A DNA stretch of 64,000 nucleotides from an uncultured Porphyromonadaceae bacterium (GTDB lineage Bacteria > Bacteroidota > Bacteroidia > Bacteroidales > Muribaculaceae): contig URCF01000007.1 of assembly GCA_900546365.1 (NCBI GenBank), positions 62,001-126,000 of the forward strand, read 5' to 3'. The first letter of the stretch is position 1; each line of letters starts with the position of its first letter. Position numbers and translations under genes: made by a program. Positions 9,464-16,892 of this stretch are shown piece after piece. Below the pieces are notes generated by a model. That model was not told the DNA's origin. It saw only the letters and a list, made by a program, of their open reading frames with translations, and did no database searches.

Positions 9464-9655
9464 TTATTGATTCATTAAACTATCCATTTCTTCCATCAAC
9501 TCTGTGAGCTGTCTATTTGCCTTATGAAGTTTCTTCACTTCTGCACTCAGTTGTTTCTCTAAAACATCCTTTCTAAGAATGATATTGATAAGTTGGTTTT
9601 GTGTGAGTTTTTGCAACCCTGTTAATTCCATACTTTTGTTGTTTATTGTCTTCAT
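9464..9655 (-). CDS. Small coiled-coil protein, 63 aa
   Basis: A short, hydrophilic protein. From about residue 28 it has a heptad-like pattern (VLEKQLSAEVKKLHKANRQL) predicted to form a coiled coil, followed by a second short helix TELMEEMDSLMNQ. No known family is recognised. It sits between the DUF3825 gene (22 bases upstream) and the 211-aa gene (12 bases downstream). It could be an adaptor or dimerisation partner for its neighbours; that is inference. ATG 9655 is used; an internal Met at residue 9 is an alternative start. Confidence 0.55.
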   Translation of the reverse strand: MKTINNKSMELTGLQKLTQNQLINIILRKDVLEKQLSAEVKKLHKANRQLTELMEEMDSLMNQ

Positions 9656-9677
9656 TATGTTATTTCTATCAAATGAT

Positions 9678-10874
9678 TTACAATGAATTTATTGACTCTG
9701 CAATTAACCAATCACTTGAAGGCTTCGTAACCAATCGCGCATTACTGTATGCCATGTCTAATGTGAAGATTGTAACTGCACGATACCGACCTGAAGGTGT
9801 CTTTGTCATTACCAATGCGATTGATATTTCCTCAGGCTCATTAATATTTAACGCCAAGGGCAAGATCAGATGCACAGAGTCGTCTTTAGGATAATACACA
9901 GGTATTGCTGTCTTATAATTCCAAGCTACTCTATGTTTTGCTGTTTCAACCGCCATATCCATCATGCTCGAAATGATAGACAATCGCATTGGATTTGACT
10001 CCAAAACATTTCTCAGTTCTTCGTAATAACGCTTTTTGTCATTACCATTAATTTGAGATGGATCAAGGACATCAAAAGATTCGAAACAGACTTGACGCAG
10101 AAGTTCAGTTGGCATTCTGTCTATGTTTTCTAAGATGATGTGTTCCCAATTTACATCAACAGGTAGTGATGTGTCGTAAATCACATCGTCATAGTTTTGA
10201 ATATATGATGCTCTTTCTGGTAGATGAGAAAAGTTATCCGTTAGCTTTCTTGCAGCGACAGTACTACTTCCTGCTACACAAAAGTCTATAAAATGCCAAG
10301 GTTGTTTGTTGAACTTGTTTTTATCGAAAACCGCATAAATCGGTTTGTAGAACTTATCTACCAACCCTGTATTGAAAGAGGCATAGCCATTTGAATACAG
10401 GATTTTGCCCTCCTTCAAAAGTTTTACAAAAGTCCATTTCAAGTACTTTGCAAGAATTGGACTTGGGTAATTTTCATCCTCTACACTGTATGTCCAACGT
10501 TCAGGAAGTGCCATGTTCTTCAATGTCTCAATGGCACTCTTTAGGTTTATATTCGCCCACTGAGTTAAATGTATCATTTCTTCTTTATTACAATTCGAGT
10601 TCTTTTTGATATTAGAAACGGAAGTTGTAGATGCCATATCACAACACTTTACCAATGGCAAACGACTTTGTTCATCAATACCAATAACAAAATGCTCACT
10701 TAATGACTCAAAGAAAGGTTTCAATTTACCGAAACCATCGTCTTTGATGTCGATACCTTTAGCGATAAGTTTCAAACCAATGGTTGACATTGGTGTCCAA
10801 CCATCCTCTCTCATACTCAGAGATATAATCTCTTTGATCTTGGAAATTCTTTCAGGTTTCATAATTTCTATCAA
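9678..10874 (-). CDS. OST-HTH (LOTUS)-DUF3825 protein
   Basis: The 398-residue protein has two parts. Residues about 10-75 (REDGWTPMSTIGLKLIAKG, then DGFGKLKPFFESLSEHFVIG) fit the winged-helix OST-HTH/LOTUS pattern, a predicted RNA-binding fold. From about residue 100 the sequence matches DUF3825: WANINLKSAIETLKNMALPE, YASFNTGLVDKFYKPIYAVF, and near the end TIFTLDMAYSNARLVTKPSS. The biochemical role of DUF3825 is not known to me; the OST-HTH link suggests RNA binding. It is the first gene of a four-gene leftward operon, with a -7 box at 10907-10914. Confidence 0.8.
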   Translation of the reverse strand: MIEIMKPERISKIKEIISLSMREDGWTPMSTIGLKLIAKGIDIKDDGFGKLKPFFESLSEHFVIGIDEQSRLPLVKCCDMASTTSVSNIKKNSNCNKEEMIHLTQWANINLKSAIETLKNMALPERWTYSVEDENYPSPILAKYLKWTFVKLLKEGKILYSNGYASFNTGLVDKFYKPIYAVFDKNKFNKQPWHFIDFCVAGSSTVAARKLTDNFSHLPERASYIQNYDDVIYDTSLPVDVNWEHIILENIDRMPTELLRQVCFESFDVLDPSQINGNDKKRYYEELRNVLESNPMRLSIISSMMDMAVETAKHRVAWNYKTAIPVYYPKDDSVHLILPLALNINEPEEISIALVMTKTPSGRYRAVTIFTLDMAYSNARLVTKPSSDWLIAESINSL

Positions 10875-10906
10875 TTAAAGTTTAACTTCAAATTGTTTTG
10901 ACAATG

Positions 10907-10914
10907 CAAAACTA
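10907..10914 (-). promoter_or_regulatory. -7 box (TAGTTTTG) of the DUF3825 operon
   Basis: Minus-strand TAGTTTTG matches TAnnTTTG, 32 bases before the ATG at 10874. It separates this operon from the 341-aa gene, whose terminator hairpin lies just upstream at 10931-10963. Confidence 0.5.
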
Positions 10915-10930
10915 TACATAATAAAACATA

Positions 10931-10963
10931 GGCGGAAGAAACAAACTGTTAGTTTCCTCCGCC
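10931..10963 (-). terminator. Terminator hairpin of the 341-aa island gene
   Basis: A 12-bp stem with one mismatch (GGCGGAAGAAAC against GTTTCCTCCGCC) and a nine-base loop. On the minus strand it is followed by a T-rich stretch (TATGTTTTATTATG). It lies 25 bases after the stop of the gene at 10988. Confidence 0.7.
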
Positions 10964-10987
10964 CATCAATAATTAACAGAATATGGC

Positions 10988-12013
10988 TCAATTACCTGCT
11001 ATTCCATCTATCAAATTTATTAATAGAGAGACATCAGGCATTTCCCCCATATTCATCGTGAAGTTTGTCACTAAAGCCTCTTTATGTAATTCATTTTCTT
11101 TAAGAGGGTTTATATCACCTTTGCTCCAAATGCTATAAGGAATAAACTCTAAGTATAATTTTATCTTCGTTTCTAATAAACCAGGAATGTTGAGAGGCAT
11201 TATGTGGTCAACCGCTTTATACTTATTATTGAAAAGTTGTCTAAATCGGGATTCCGTTACAATTTCAGGAGAAAAATCAAAAAACTTAAGAAGATAACAG
11301 ACCAACTTTTGTTCTGTCGTTGTAAGGTAACTATTCTTTCTTCGTTTTACAGAACTGAAATAGTCATGTAAGAATTTTGAGATATAGCGTACAAACTCAA
11401 TCTGCCCATATTCTTTAGTGTAAACATCAATTTTCTTTATTATCCGATCAAAACCAACCATTGACATATCACTCCCTTTAAGGGAATTAACTATTAATTT
11501 CTTAACCTCACAGAAATCTGTGCTGTGTTTATTACCATTTTTAAGGTTGAAGGTTACGCTTTCAAGATTATCCAGACCTCCTATCCCTTCAACAGTATCT
11601 TTCAGTGTAGGTTTTAGTAAGAGTGCATATCTACGATTGATTATCTCTCGTATATAGGCACATAGTCCATATAATGCTACCCAATTTATATATACACCAT
11701 ACTTTTCCTGCATCTCATGATGAAGAAAACATGAATAATCATCGGTCAAGAATGTGCAAATCTTTTGATGGTTTTTATCTTTTATGAAAATCTCTACAAA
11801 TTTATCTAGTCGAAGTCCATCAAGATAAACACTATGATCTGAAATATTTTTCTTTTGGATATTTTCAAAGAAATAAATAGCATATTTCCATGTATCTACA
11901 GCCATGGTTTTACCTTCTGAATCTACCATTTGAACTATATTGTTTTTGGTGTCGTAAGTAAAATCTTCTGTCGATATAGAAATACTATATTGCTTCTCTT
12001 GTTTCTTTGACAT
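10988..12013 (-). CDS. Hypothetical island protein, 341 aa
   Basis: I do not recognise a family. The 341-residue product has no signal peptide. It is rich in Lys, Ile, Phe and Tyr, with a mostly helical middle. A conserved-looking block reads SYLTTTEQKLVCYLLKFFDF followed by SPEIVTESRFRQLFNNKYK. The gene is transcribed alone: it has its own -7 box (12066-12073) and is followed by a hairpin terminator. It is the gene nearest the right boundary of the island, the position often taken by cargo or regulatory genes. It could be a structural or immune protein; function unknown. Confidence 0.65.
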   Translation of the reverse strand: MSKKQEKQYSISISTEDFTYDTKNNIVQMVDSEGKTMAVDTWKYAIYFFENIQKKNISDHSVYLDGLRLDKFVEIFIKDKNHQKICTFLTDDYSCFLHHEMQEKYGVYINWVALYGLCAYIREIINRRYALLLKPTLKDTVEGIGGLDNLESVTFNLKNGNKHSTDFCEVKKLIVNSLKGSDMSMVGFDRIIKKIDVYTKEYGQIEFVRYISKFLHDYFSSVKRRKNSYLTTTEQKLVCYLLKFFDFSPEIVTESRFRQLFNNKYKAVDHIMPLNIPGLLETKIKLYLEFIPYSIWSKGDINPLKENELHKEALVTNFTMNMGEMPDVSLLINLIDGIAGN

Positions 12014-12065
12014 ATAATCACTTTGTTAACTTTGTTCTACTTGTTTCGAATTCAAATAGTACGTG

Positions 12066-12073
12066 CAAATTTA
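12066..12073 (-). promoter_or_regulatory. -7 box (TAAATTTG) of the 341-aa island gene
   Basis: Minus-strand TAAATTTG, a full match to TAnnTTTG, 52 bases before the ATG at 12013. Confidence 0.55.
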
Positions 12074-12124
12074 CAACAAGAATTTGAAAAAAACTCCTCA
12101 AGCGATATTGAGTCTTGTGTCCAT

Positions 12125-12163
12125 GAGGGTGAGTCAAATCATTTGACTCACCCTCTTCAATAT
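12125..12163. repeat. Right direct repeat and palindrome at the island boundary
   Basis: 12125-12155 is a perfect palindrome: GAGGGTGAGTCAAAT, one spacer base, ATTTGACTCACCCTC. 12125-12138 repeats 7536-7549 directly, and 12142-12163 is the inverted copy of 7528-7549. The half at 12142-12163 is probably the original chromosomal terminator arm; the left arm here would be the duplicated target or attachment core. Confidence 0.8.
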
Positions 12164-12209
12164 ATGTACGGGGCGAAAATGCAGCAAGCACTATCGGGGA
12201 TAAAAAATT

Positions 12210-12240
12210 CGTGCGGAGTGTCTCAGCGACAGTCCGCACG
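12210..12240 (-). terminator. Terminator hairpin downstream of the two-component operon
   Basis: Stem CGTGCGGA/TCCGCACG with a further inner TGTC/GACA pairing. On the minus strand it is followed by AATTTTTT, a good intrinsic terminator. It would end transcripts from the histidine kinase operon or from the candidate small RNA starting near 12355. Confidence 0.7.
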
Positions 12241-12359
12241 ATAGTTATTGGTCTCTTAATTACTATGCTGCAAAAATGTTTGGTTTTTTCAATTGGTAAG
12301 ACTTATATTGTTAAGGCTTATTATCTAAACGAGAATGAATACAATTTTCCTTTCGCTTG

Positions 12360-12367
12360 CAAAGATA
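12360..12367 (-). promoter_or_regulatory. -7 box (TATCTTTG) of a possible small RNA
   Basis: Minus-strand TATCTTTG with TTTG 18 bases further upstream, close to the Bacteroidetes -33/-7 arrangement. No protein gene follows before the terminator at 12210-12240, so a transcript of about 150 bases is predicted. Confidence 0.45.
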
Positions 12368-12447
12368 TTTGCACGATATTACATCCAAATCACACTTATG
12401 TCACAATATCGTTACACAAGTGGATTGTCACCCTGTTTTAACTTTTA

Positions 12448-13935
12448 TTAATGTTTTGGGTGCCACTTTTCAAGTGTAAACACGAATTCAAGACCTCCGG
12501 CGGCACGGTTACGCACCGAGATAGTACCACCAAGAGCCTCAACAGTGTTCTTGACAATCGGCAATCCGAGACCGGTGCCTCCTACCCTGCGCGAGCGTCC
12601 GGCATCGATACGGTAGAAGCGGTCGAACAGATGAGCCAGATGCTCCTCGCCCACGCCGGTGCCGTTGTCGTGGAAAGTGAATGTGTAGTACCTGTTGTTT
12701 TCCGACAAAATGCTGAACACCACCTCGGTGCCGTGGGAATGGATAGCTGCGTTCTTTATGAGGTTGGAAATCATACCGGACAGCAGGGAAGCATTACCTT
12801 TGACAACGCAGTCGAAAGGGATGTCGTACTTGAACTTCATATTGCCGGCGAGCGATGTCACCGACAGATCGTTGGCAAGCGTATATACAAGGTCGTGCAT
12901 ATTCACATCGGTTACAGGTATGTTGCCCGACCCTTCCTCAAGGCGGGTGATGGTTGACACATCATTGAGCAGCGAGCATAGACGGTCCACATTTTTCTGG
13001 GCACGTAGCAGGAAATGTGTGCGTGTGGCCTCATCCATGTCGTCCGATGACAAAATGGTGTCGATATATCCGCGAATCACACCTATTGGAGTTTTGAGCT
13101 CGTGGTTGATATTATTGGTCAGCTGACGCTTGATGCGCGATTTCTCCTCCACAGCGTGGAGGGCCACACGGTGCTCGCGCTCACTGGTTTCAAGGGCTTC
13201 CACCTTGTCGGTATAGAGCTGCACGAGTTTGCGCGACACATCGCCAAGCTCGTCGTCAGGGAATGACAAATCATCGAAACTCACCTTCTCTTCCACCTCA
13301 GGATTGCGCTCGCGAATGGCCCGGTTGGCAAACTCAGTGAGAGTCTTCACGTTGCGTGTGAGGAATCCGGTGGAGTAATAAGCTATCACCGCCACAATCA
13401 CCACCAGAAGCGCCACAATGAGCCAGAACTCGGTGTCGGTTTGCAGCGTGGAGGCCACTACCGAAACAGGGATGCCGGTGAGAACGCGCACATTGCCGTC
13501 GCGGCTCCGTCGCATCATCACATAGAACAGATCGTTGGTGTTGGTCTCCCCATCGCCATCCTCTATGCCGAATATATCGTCACTGTCCGGAACCAAATCG
13601 TGCTCCGCCGTGGCGGAACTCAGGGCGAGCGGTGTGCCGATGTTGTAGAGCAGAATGTCGCTCTGATCGTACACACTCACACGCATACTGTTGTAAATGG
13701 AGTTCCGGAAATATTTCACAAGGAAATCGCCTGTGGCGCGGAAATCCTCGTTGTGCTCGTATGATGCAAGGATACGGTTCGATATGCGCATCATCTGGTC
13801 GGTCACAGCTTCGGAGCGTATATCCTCCTCACGCTTGTGCTGATACATCATGCACACACCGATAATGAGCCACGACAGACCCACCATGACGACAAACAGT
13901 CGCCAGCGATAGCTAAACCGTTTCTTTAAAACCAT
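12448..13935 (-). CDS. Two-component sensor histidine kinase
   Basis: A 495-residue membrane kinase. Two membrane segments (about 12-31 and 172-190) flank a periplasmic sensor region of about 140 residues. A HAMP-like linker and coiled coil lead to the dimerisation domain with the phospho-accepting His278 in NNINHELKTP. The ATPase domain shows the N box with Asn395 in NLIKNAAIHS, G1 DNGTG at 423-427, FDRFYRID, and G2 GGTGLGLPI at 452. All catalytic motifs are intact. It overlaps the response regulator gene by 23 bases, so the two form a coupled pair. The signal sensed cannot be told from sequence. Confidence 0.95.
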   Translation of the reverse strand: MVLKKRFSYRWRLFVVMVGLSWLIIGVCMMYQHKREEDIRSEAVTDQMMRISNRILASYEHNEDFRATGDFLVKYFRNSIYNSMRVSVYDQSDILLYNIGTPLALSSATAEHDLVPDSDDIFGIEDGDGETNTNDLFYVMMRRSRDGNVRVLTGIPVSVVASTLQTDTEFWLIVALLVVIVAVIAYYSTGFLTRNVKTLTEFANRAIRERNPEVEEKVSFDDLSFPDDELGDVSRKLVQLYTDKVEALETSEREHRVALHAVEEKSRIKRQLTNNINHELKTPIGVIRGYIDTILSSDDMDEATRTHFLLRAQKNVDRLCSLLNDVSTITRLEEGSGNIPVTDVNMHDLVYTLANDLSVTSLAGNMKFKYDIPFDCVVKGNASLLSGMISNLIKNAAIHSHGTEVVFSILSENNRYYTFTFHDNGTGVGEEHLAHLFDRFYRIDAGRSRRVGGTGLGLPIVKNTVEALGGTISVRNRAAGGLEFVFTLEKWHPKH

Positions 13936-14626
13936 ATCCGAATCCGAGACGGGTCACGATATTGTTGCCGTACTCGCCAATCTTTTTACGCAACCGGGCT
14001 ATGTTGGTGTCAATTGTGCGGTTGGTGACCACCACATCGTTGGACCACACCTGACGTATGATTTCATCGCGGGAGTAGATGCGGTTGCGGTGTGTGAGCA
14101 AGAACAAAAGGATGTCAAACTCCGTTTTTGTAAGGCTCACCTCTTCGCCATTGAGGAAACATAGCTTCTCTTTACGGTCAACCCTGAGGGTCTTGAATGT
14201 GATGTCGGGCTCGTAGATGCTTTTGGACACATTGTATTCCCACTGCTTGGTGGCCTGGGAGCGGCGGAGCACCGCACGCACACGCGAGAGCACCACGCTG
14301 ATCACAAACGGCTTGGTGATATAGTCGTCGGCACCGATGTTGAGCCCCATCACAGTGTCGTCTTCGCCGTTGAGCGCCGAGCAGAAAATGATGGGAGTAT
14401 TCTCGGTGGCCGACATATTACGCACCTGCTTGGCGAAGTCGAATCCACTGAGCCGCTCCATCATAATATCCACAATGAACAGAGAATATCCACTCAAATC
14501 CATCTCCAGGGCTTCTTCCGCACTGTAGGCGCAATCCACCTCATACCCCTCTTTTTCAAGGTTAAACTTCAAAATTTCGCACAACGATTCTTCATCGTCG
14601 ATTACAAGAATTTTAATTCGCATCAC
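13913..14626 (-). CDS. OmpR/PhoB-family response regulator
   Basis: A 237-residue DNA-binding regulator. The receiver domain (1-120) has the acidic pair Asp10-Asp11, phospho-acceptor Asp53 in LFIVDIMM, and Lys105 in ADDYITKPF. The C-terminal winged helix (about 145-235) has the typical KTEFDILLFLLTHRNRIYSR and RTIDTNIARLRKKIG segments. It is the first gene of the operon with the overlapping histidine kinase. The upstream region has only a weak -7 box (TAATTTTA, 14661-14668 minus strand). Confidence 0.96.
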   Translation of the reverse strand: MMRIKILVIDDEESLCEILKFNLEKEGYEVDCAYSAEEALEMDLSGYSLFIVDIMMERLSGFDFAKQVRNMSATENTPIIFCSALNGEDDTVMGLNIGADDYITKPFVISVVLSRVRAVLRRSQATKQWEYNVSKSIYEPDITFKTLRVDRKEKLCFLNGEEVSLTKTEFDILLFLLTHRNRIYSRDEIIRQVWSNDVVVTNRTIDTNIARLRKKIGEYGNNIVTRLGFGYGFKETV

Positions 14627-14984
14627 TTAATATTGCTATAGCGTTATGTTTTTTCAAGCGTAAAATTAGTAATTCATCATCTATGATACGTGTTAAAAAT
14701 AGTTAATTAATATATCACACCCGAACCAACACCCGGCAGAGATGTTGTAATGGTATAATTGCTATATTTGCACTGTGTTTTTTCATGGTATTAGATTTAA
14801 GGTTAAAGAATAATCGGCTGTCGGGAGACAGCCGTTTTTCGTTCTGTCAATGTTAAAACTTGATTTTAGTGTGAAAAAGTGATGCCATATCAAAAATAAT
14901 AATTAAATTTACACCGATTTACCTATCATTAGCACCCTCTACAGGATGCTGATACTCATGAATTAACTAATAATATAGTAAATT
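14627..14984. other. 358-base intergenic region between the regulator and the DUF349 gene
   Basis: It contains a weak leftward promoter for the response regulator, a plus-strand promoter plus terminator unit (14763-14839) that looks like a small RNA, and a possible -7 box for the DUF349 gene (TAAATTTA, 14904-14911). No protein gene is visible. Confidence 0.7.
14763..14839 (+). ncRNA. Candidate small RNA: promoter, about 65-base transcript, terminator
   Basis: TATATTTG at 14763-14770 is a full -7 match. About 45 bases downstream lies a perfect intrinsic terminator: CGGCTGTC (14815-14822), loop GGGA, GACAGCCG (14827-14834), then TTTTT. Between them is ATTAGATTTAAGGTTAA, with no start codon followed by a useful frame. 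The short unit could also be an attenuated leader for the DUF349 gene, which starts 145 bases further on. I have the impression that this string recurs in Bacteroidales but could not check. Confidence 0.5.
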
Positions 14985-16805
14985 ATGGAATTGCTTAACC
15001 AGTCTGCCGAGCAAAATCAGAACACCCTCGCAGACCGCCCCCTCACCGACGACACCCCCATTGCGGAGGTATCCGAAACCGTTACAGAAACACTGCGTCC
15101 CGCCACCAAGGAAGAGCTGCTTGCCAGGCTACAGGAGCTGGCTGACACTGCCGATGTGTCGGAGATTGACAACGACAGTGTGTCGAAAATCAAACAGCAA
15201 TTCTATCAGCTTCACAACAACGAGCTCCAGACTCTCCGTGCGGAAGCCGAAGCAAAAGGCGAAGAGCTGAAGCTGGACAATATCACCGACCCGCAGGAGG
15301 AGAAGCTCAAATCGCTGCTCAACTCCATCAAGGTCCGCAAAGCTGAATATCGTGCTCAGCTTGAGGCTCAATGTATGCGCAACTATGAGCGCAAACGCGC
15401 CATCATCGACGAGCTTATGACCATGAGTGCTGACACCGATAATGTCAACCGCCACTACAACCGCTTCAAGGAGCTGCAGGCCGAGTTCAAGGAGATTGGC
15501 GAAGTGCTGCCGCAGCAGCAGAGTGACATCTGGAAATCATTTCAGGACGCAGTGGAGCATTTCTACGACCAGTGGAAGGTGAACAAGGAGCTCCGCGACT
15601 ACGATTTCAAGAAAAACCTTGCAGAAAAACAGATACTCATTGCCGAAGCAGAGGCTCTCGACAGCGAATCCGATGTGATCACCGCCTTCAAGCGTCTTCA
15701 GACTCTCCATGACAAATGGCGCGACATAGGCCCCGTGGCCAAAGAAATCCGAGAAGAGCTCTGGGCCAAGTTCAAGGATGCCTCGGCTGTCGTGAGCAAG
15801 AAATATCAGGCTCACTTCGAGGAGCGCAAAGCCCGCGAGAAAGAGAACGAAGCCGCCAAGACAGCTATCTGTGAGCGCCTTGAGGCTCTTGATTTCAGTG
15901 CTCCCGCCACCTACGCCGCATGGGACGAGATGACCAAAACCATCCTCGACGCACAGGCCGAATGGAAAACCCTCGGATTTGCCTCCCGCAAAATGAACAA
16001 TGCCCTCTTTGCCCGGTTCCGTGCCTTGTGTGATGATTTCTTCGCCTGCAAATCCACATTCTACAAAGGCATGAAAGACTCGCTGGCCGACAATCTCGCC
16101 AAGAAAATAGCGCTTTGCGAGCAGGCCGAGGCTCTCCAGGACAGCACCGAGTGGAAGAAAACCACTGACCGTCTTGTGGAGCTGCAGACCGAATGGAAAA
16201 CCATCGGTGCCGTGGCCAAAAAGCAGAGCGATGCTGTGTGGAAACGGTTTGTCACCGCTTGCGACAAATTCTTTGACCACAAGAAAGAGGTGCTCGGCGA
16301 TGCCCGCAAAACCGAGCAAGCCAACCTCAAGGCCAAGAAAGAGATTCTCGCACAACTCAAAACACTCAATGCTCCCGAATGTGACACCGAACGCACCGAG
16401 GCCATCAAACAGATTCACGAGCTCCGTGCCAAATGGCAAGAAACAGGACATGTACCGTTCCGCGAAAAAGACAAGATTCATGATGCCTACCGCACCATTG
16501 TGGGTGAGCTGTTTGACAAATACGACATTCACGAAACCAAAGCCAGAATGGCTTCGTTCGAGAGCAATATTTCCGACCTCGCATCCGACTCCAACAAGCT
16601 GATGCGCGAACGCGACCGCCTGATACGCGCCTGCGAAACACGCAAGGCCGAACTCGCCACATACGAGAACAACCTTGGATTTTTCAACTCCAAGTCGGCC
16701 ACCGGCGAGGCTATGCTCCGCGACCTCCAGCGCAAAATCCAGCGCATCAAGGATGACATCGCCGACCTTGAAAAGAAAGTGAGCCTCATAAACGCGAAGC
16801 TTTGA
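14985..16805 (+). CDS. DUF349 repeat protein
   Basis: A 606-residue cytosolic, strongly helical protein made of repeated DUF349 units of about 70 residues. Each unit carries a pattern of the type LQ.....W..IGPV.....E.LW..F, for example LHDKWRDIGPVAKEIREELW, and LQTEWKTIGAVAKKQSDAVW. The C-terminus (about 530-606) is a coiled coil. DUF349 proteins are conserved in Bacteroidetes and actinobacteria; I know no firmly established function for this form. The gene stands alone, followed by a strong terminator. Confidence 0.85.
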   Translation: MELLNQSAEQNQNTLADRPLTDDTPIAEVSETVTETLRPATKEELLARLQELADTADVSEIDNDSVSKIKQQFYQLHNNELQTLRAEAEAKGEELKLDNITDPQEEKLKSLLNSIKVRKAEYRAQLEAQCMRNYERKRAIIDELMTMSADTDNVNRHYNRFKELQAEFKEIGEVLPQQQSDIWKSFQDAVEHFYDQWKVNKELRDYDFKKNLAEKQILIAEAEALDSESDVITAFKRLQTLHDKWRDIGPVAKEIREELWAKFKDASAVVSKKYQAHFEERKAREKENEAAKTAICERLEALDFSAPATYAAWDEMTKTILDAQAEWKTLGFASRKMNNALFARFRALCDDFFACKSTFYKGMKDSLADNLAKKIALCEQAEALQDSTEWKKTTDRLVELQTEWKTIGAVAKKQSDAVWKRFVTACDKFFDHKKEVLGDARKTEQANLKAKKEILAQLKTLNAPECDTERTEAIKQIHELRAKWQETGHVPFREKDKIHDAYRTIVGELFDKYDIHETKARMASFESNISDLASDSNKLMRERDRLIRACETRKAELATYENNLGFFNSKSATGEAMLRDLQRKIQRIKDDIADLEKKVSLINAKL

Positions 16806-16812
16806 CCCTTTC

Positions 16813-16840
16813 AGGGCACACGCCCATTGGCGTGTGCCCT
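16813..16840 (+). terminator. Terminator of the DUF349 gene
   Basis: Perfect 12-bp stem AGGGCACACGCC/GGCGTGTGCCCT with loop CATT, followed by a pyrimidine-rich stretch. It begins eight bases after the stop codon. Confidence 0.85.
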
Positions 16841-16892
16841 TCCCTTCTTTCTCACATATAAAAATTAATCTTTATAAGGAGAACGATTTTTT

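Larger units (their letters stand above)
7550..12138. mobile_element. AT-rich genomic island inserted in a terminator hairpin
   Basis: About 4.6 kb bordered by 14-bp direct repeats (7536-7549 and 12125-12138). It is clearly richer in A+T than both flanks. It holds an IS3 transposase remnant, a hipA remnant, a four-gene operon and a separate 341-aa gene, all uncommon types. No intact integrase or transposase is present, so it is either decayed or was moved in trans. The boundary model rests on the repeats and on the reconstructed hairpin; the mechanism is unknown. Confidence 0.7.
12014..12447. other. 434-base intergenic region spanning the right island boundary
   Basis: No convincing protein gene. 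It holds, from left to right, the promoter of the 341-aa gene, the right direct repeat and palindrome (12125-12163), a hairpin serving as terminator for minus-strand transcripts (12210-12240) and a minus-strand -7 box (12360-12367) that could start a small RNA. Short frames present here lack any recognisable family. Confidence 0.7.

Noticed and set aside
12125..12155. The palindrome as a stand-alone terminator or operator
   Set aside because: It could act so, but the exact repeat and inverse copy at 7528-7549 are better explained as a split target site.
15537..16532. A 331-codon minus-strand frame
   Set aside because: Antisense to the DUF349 gene and rich in Phe/Leu/Gly without any recognisable domain.
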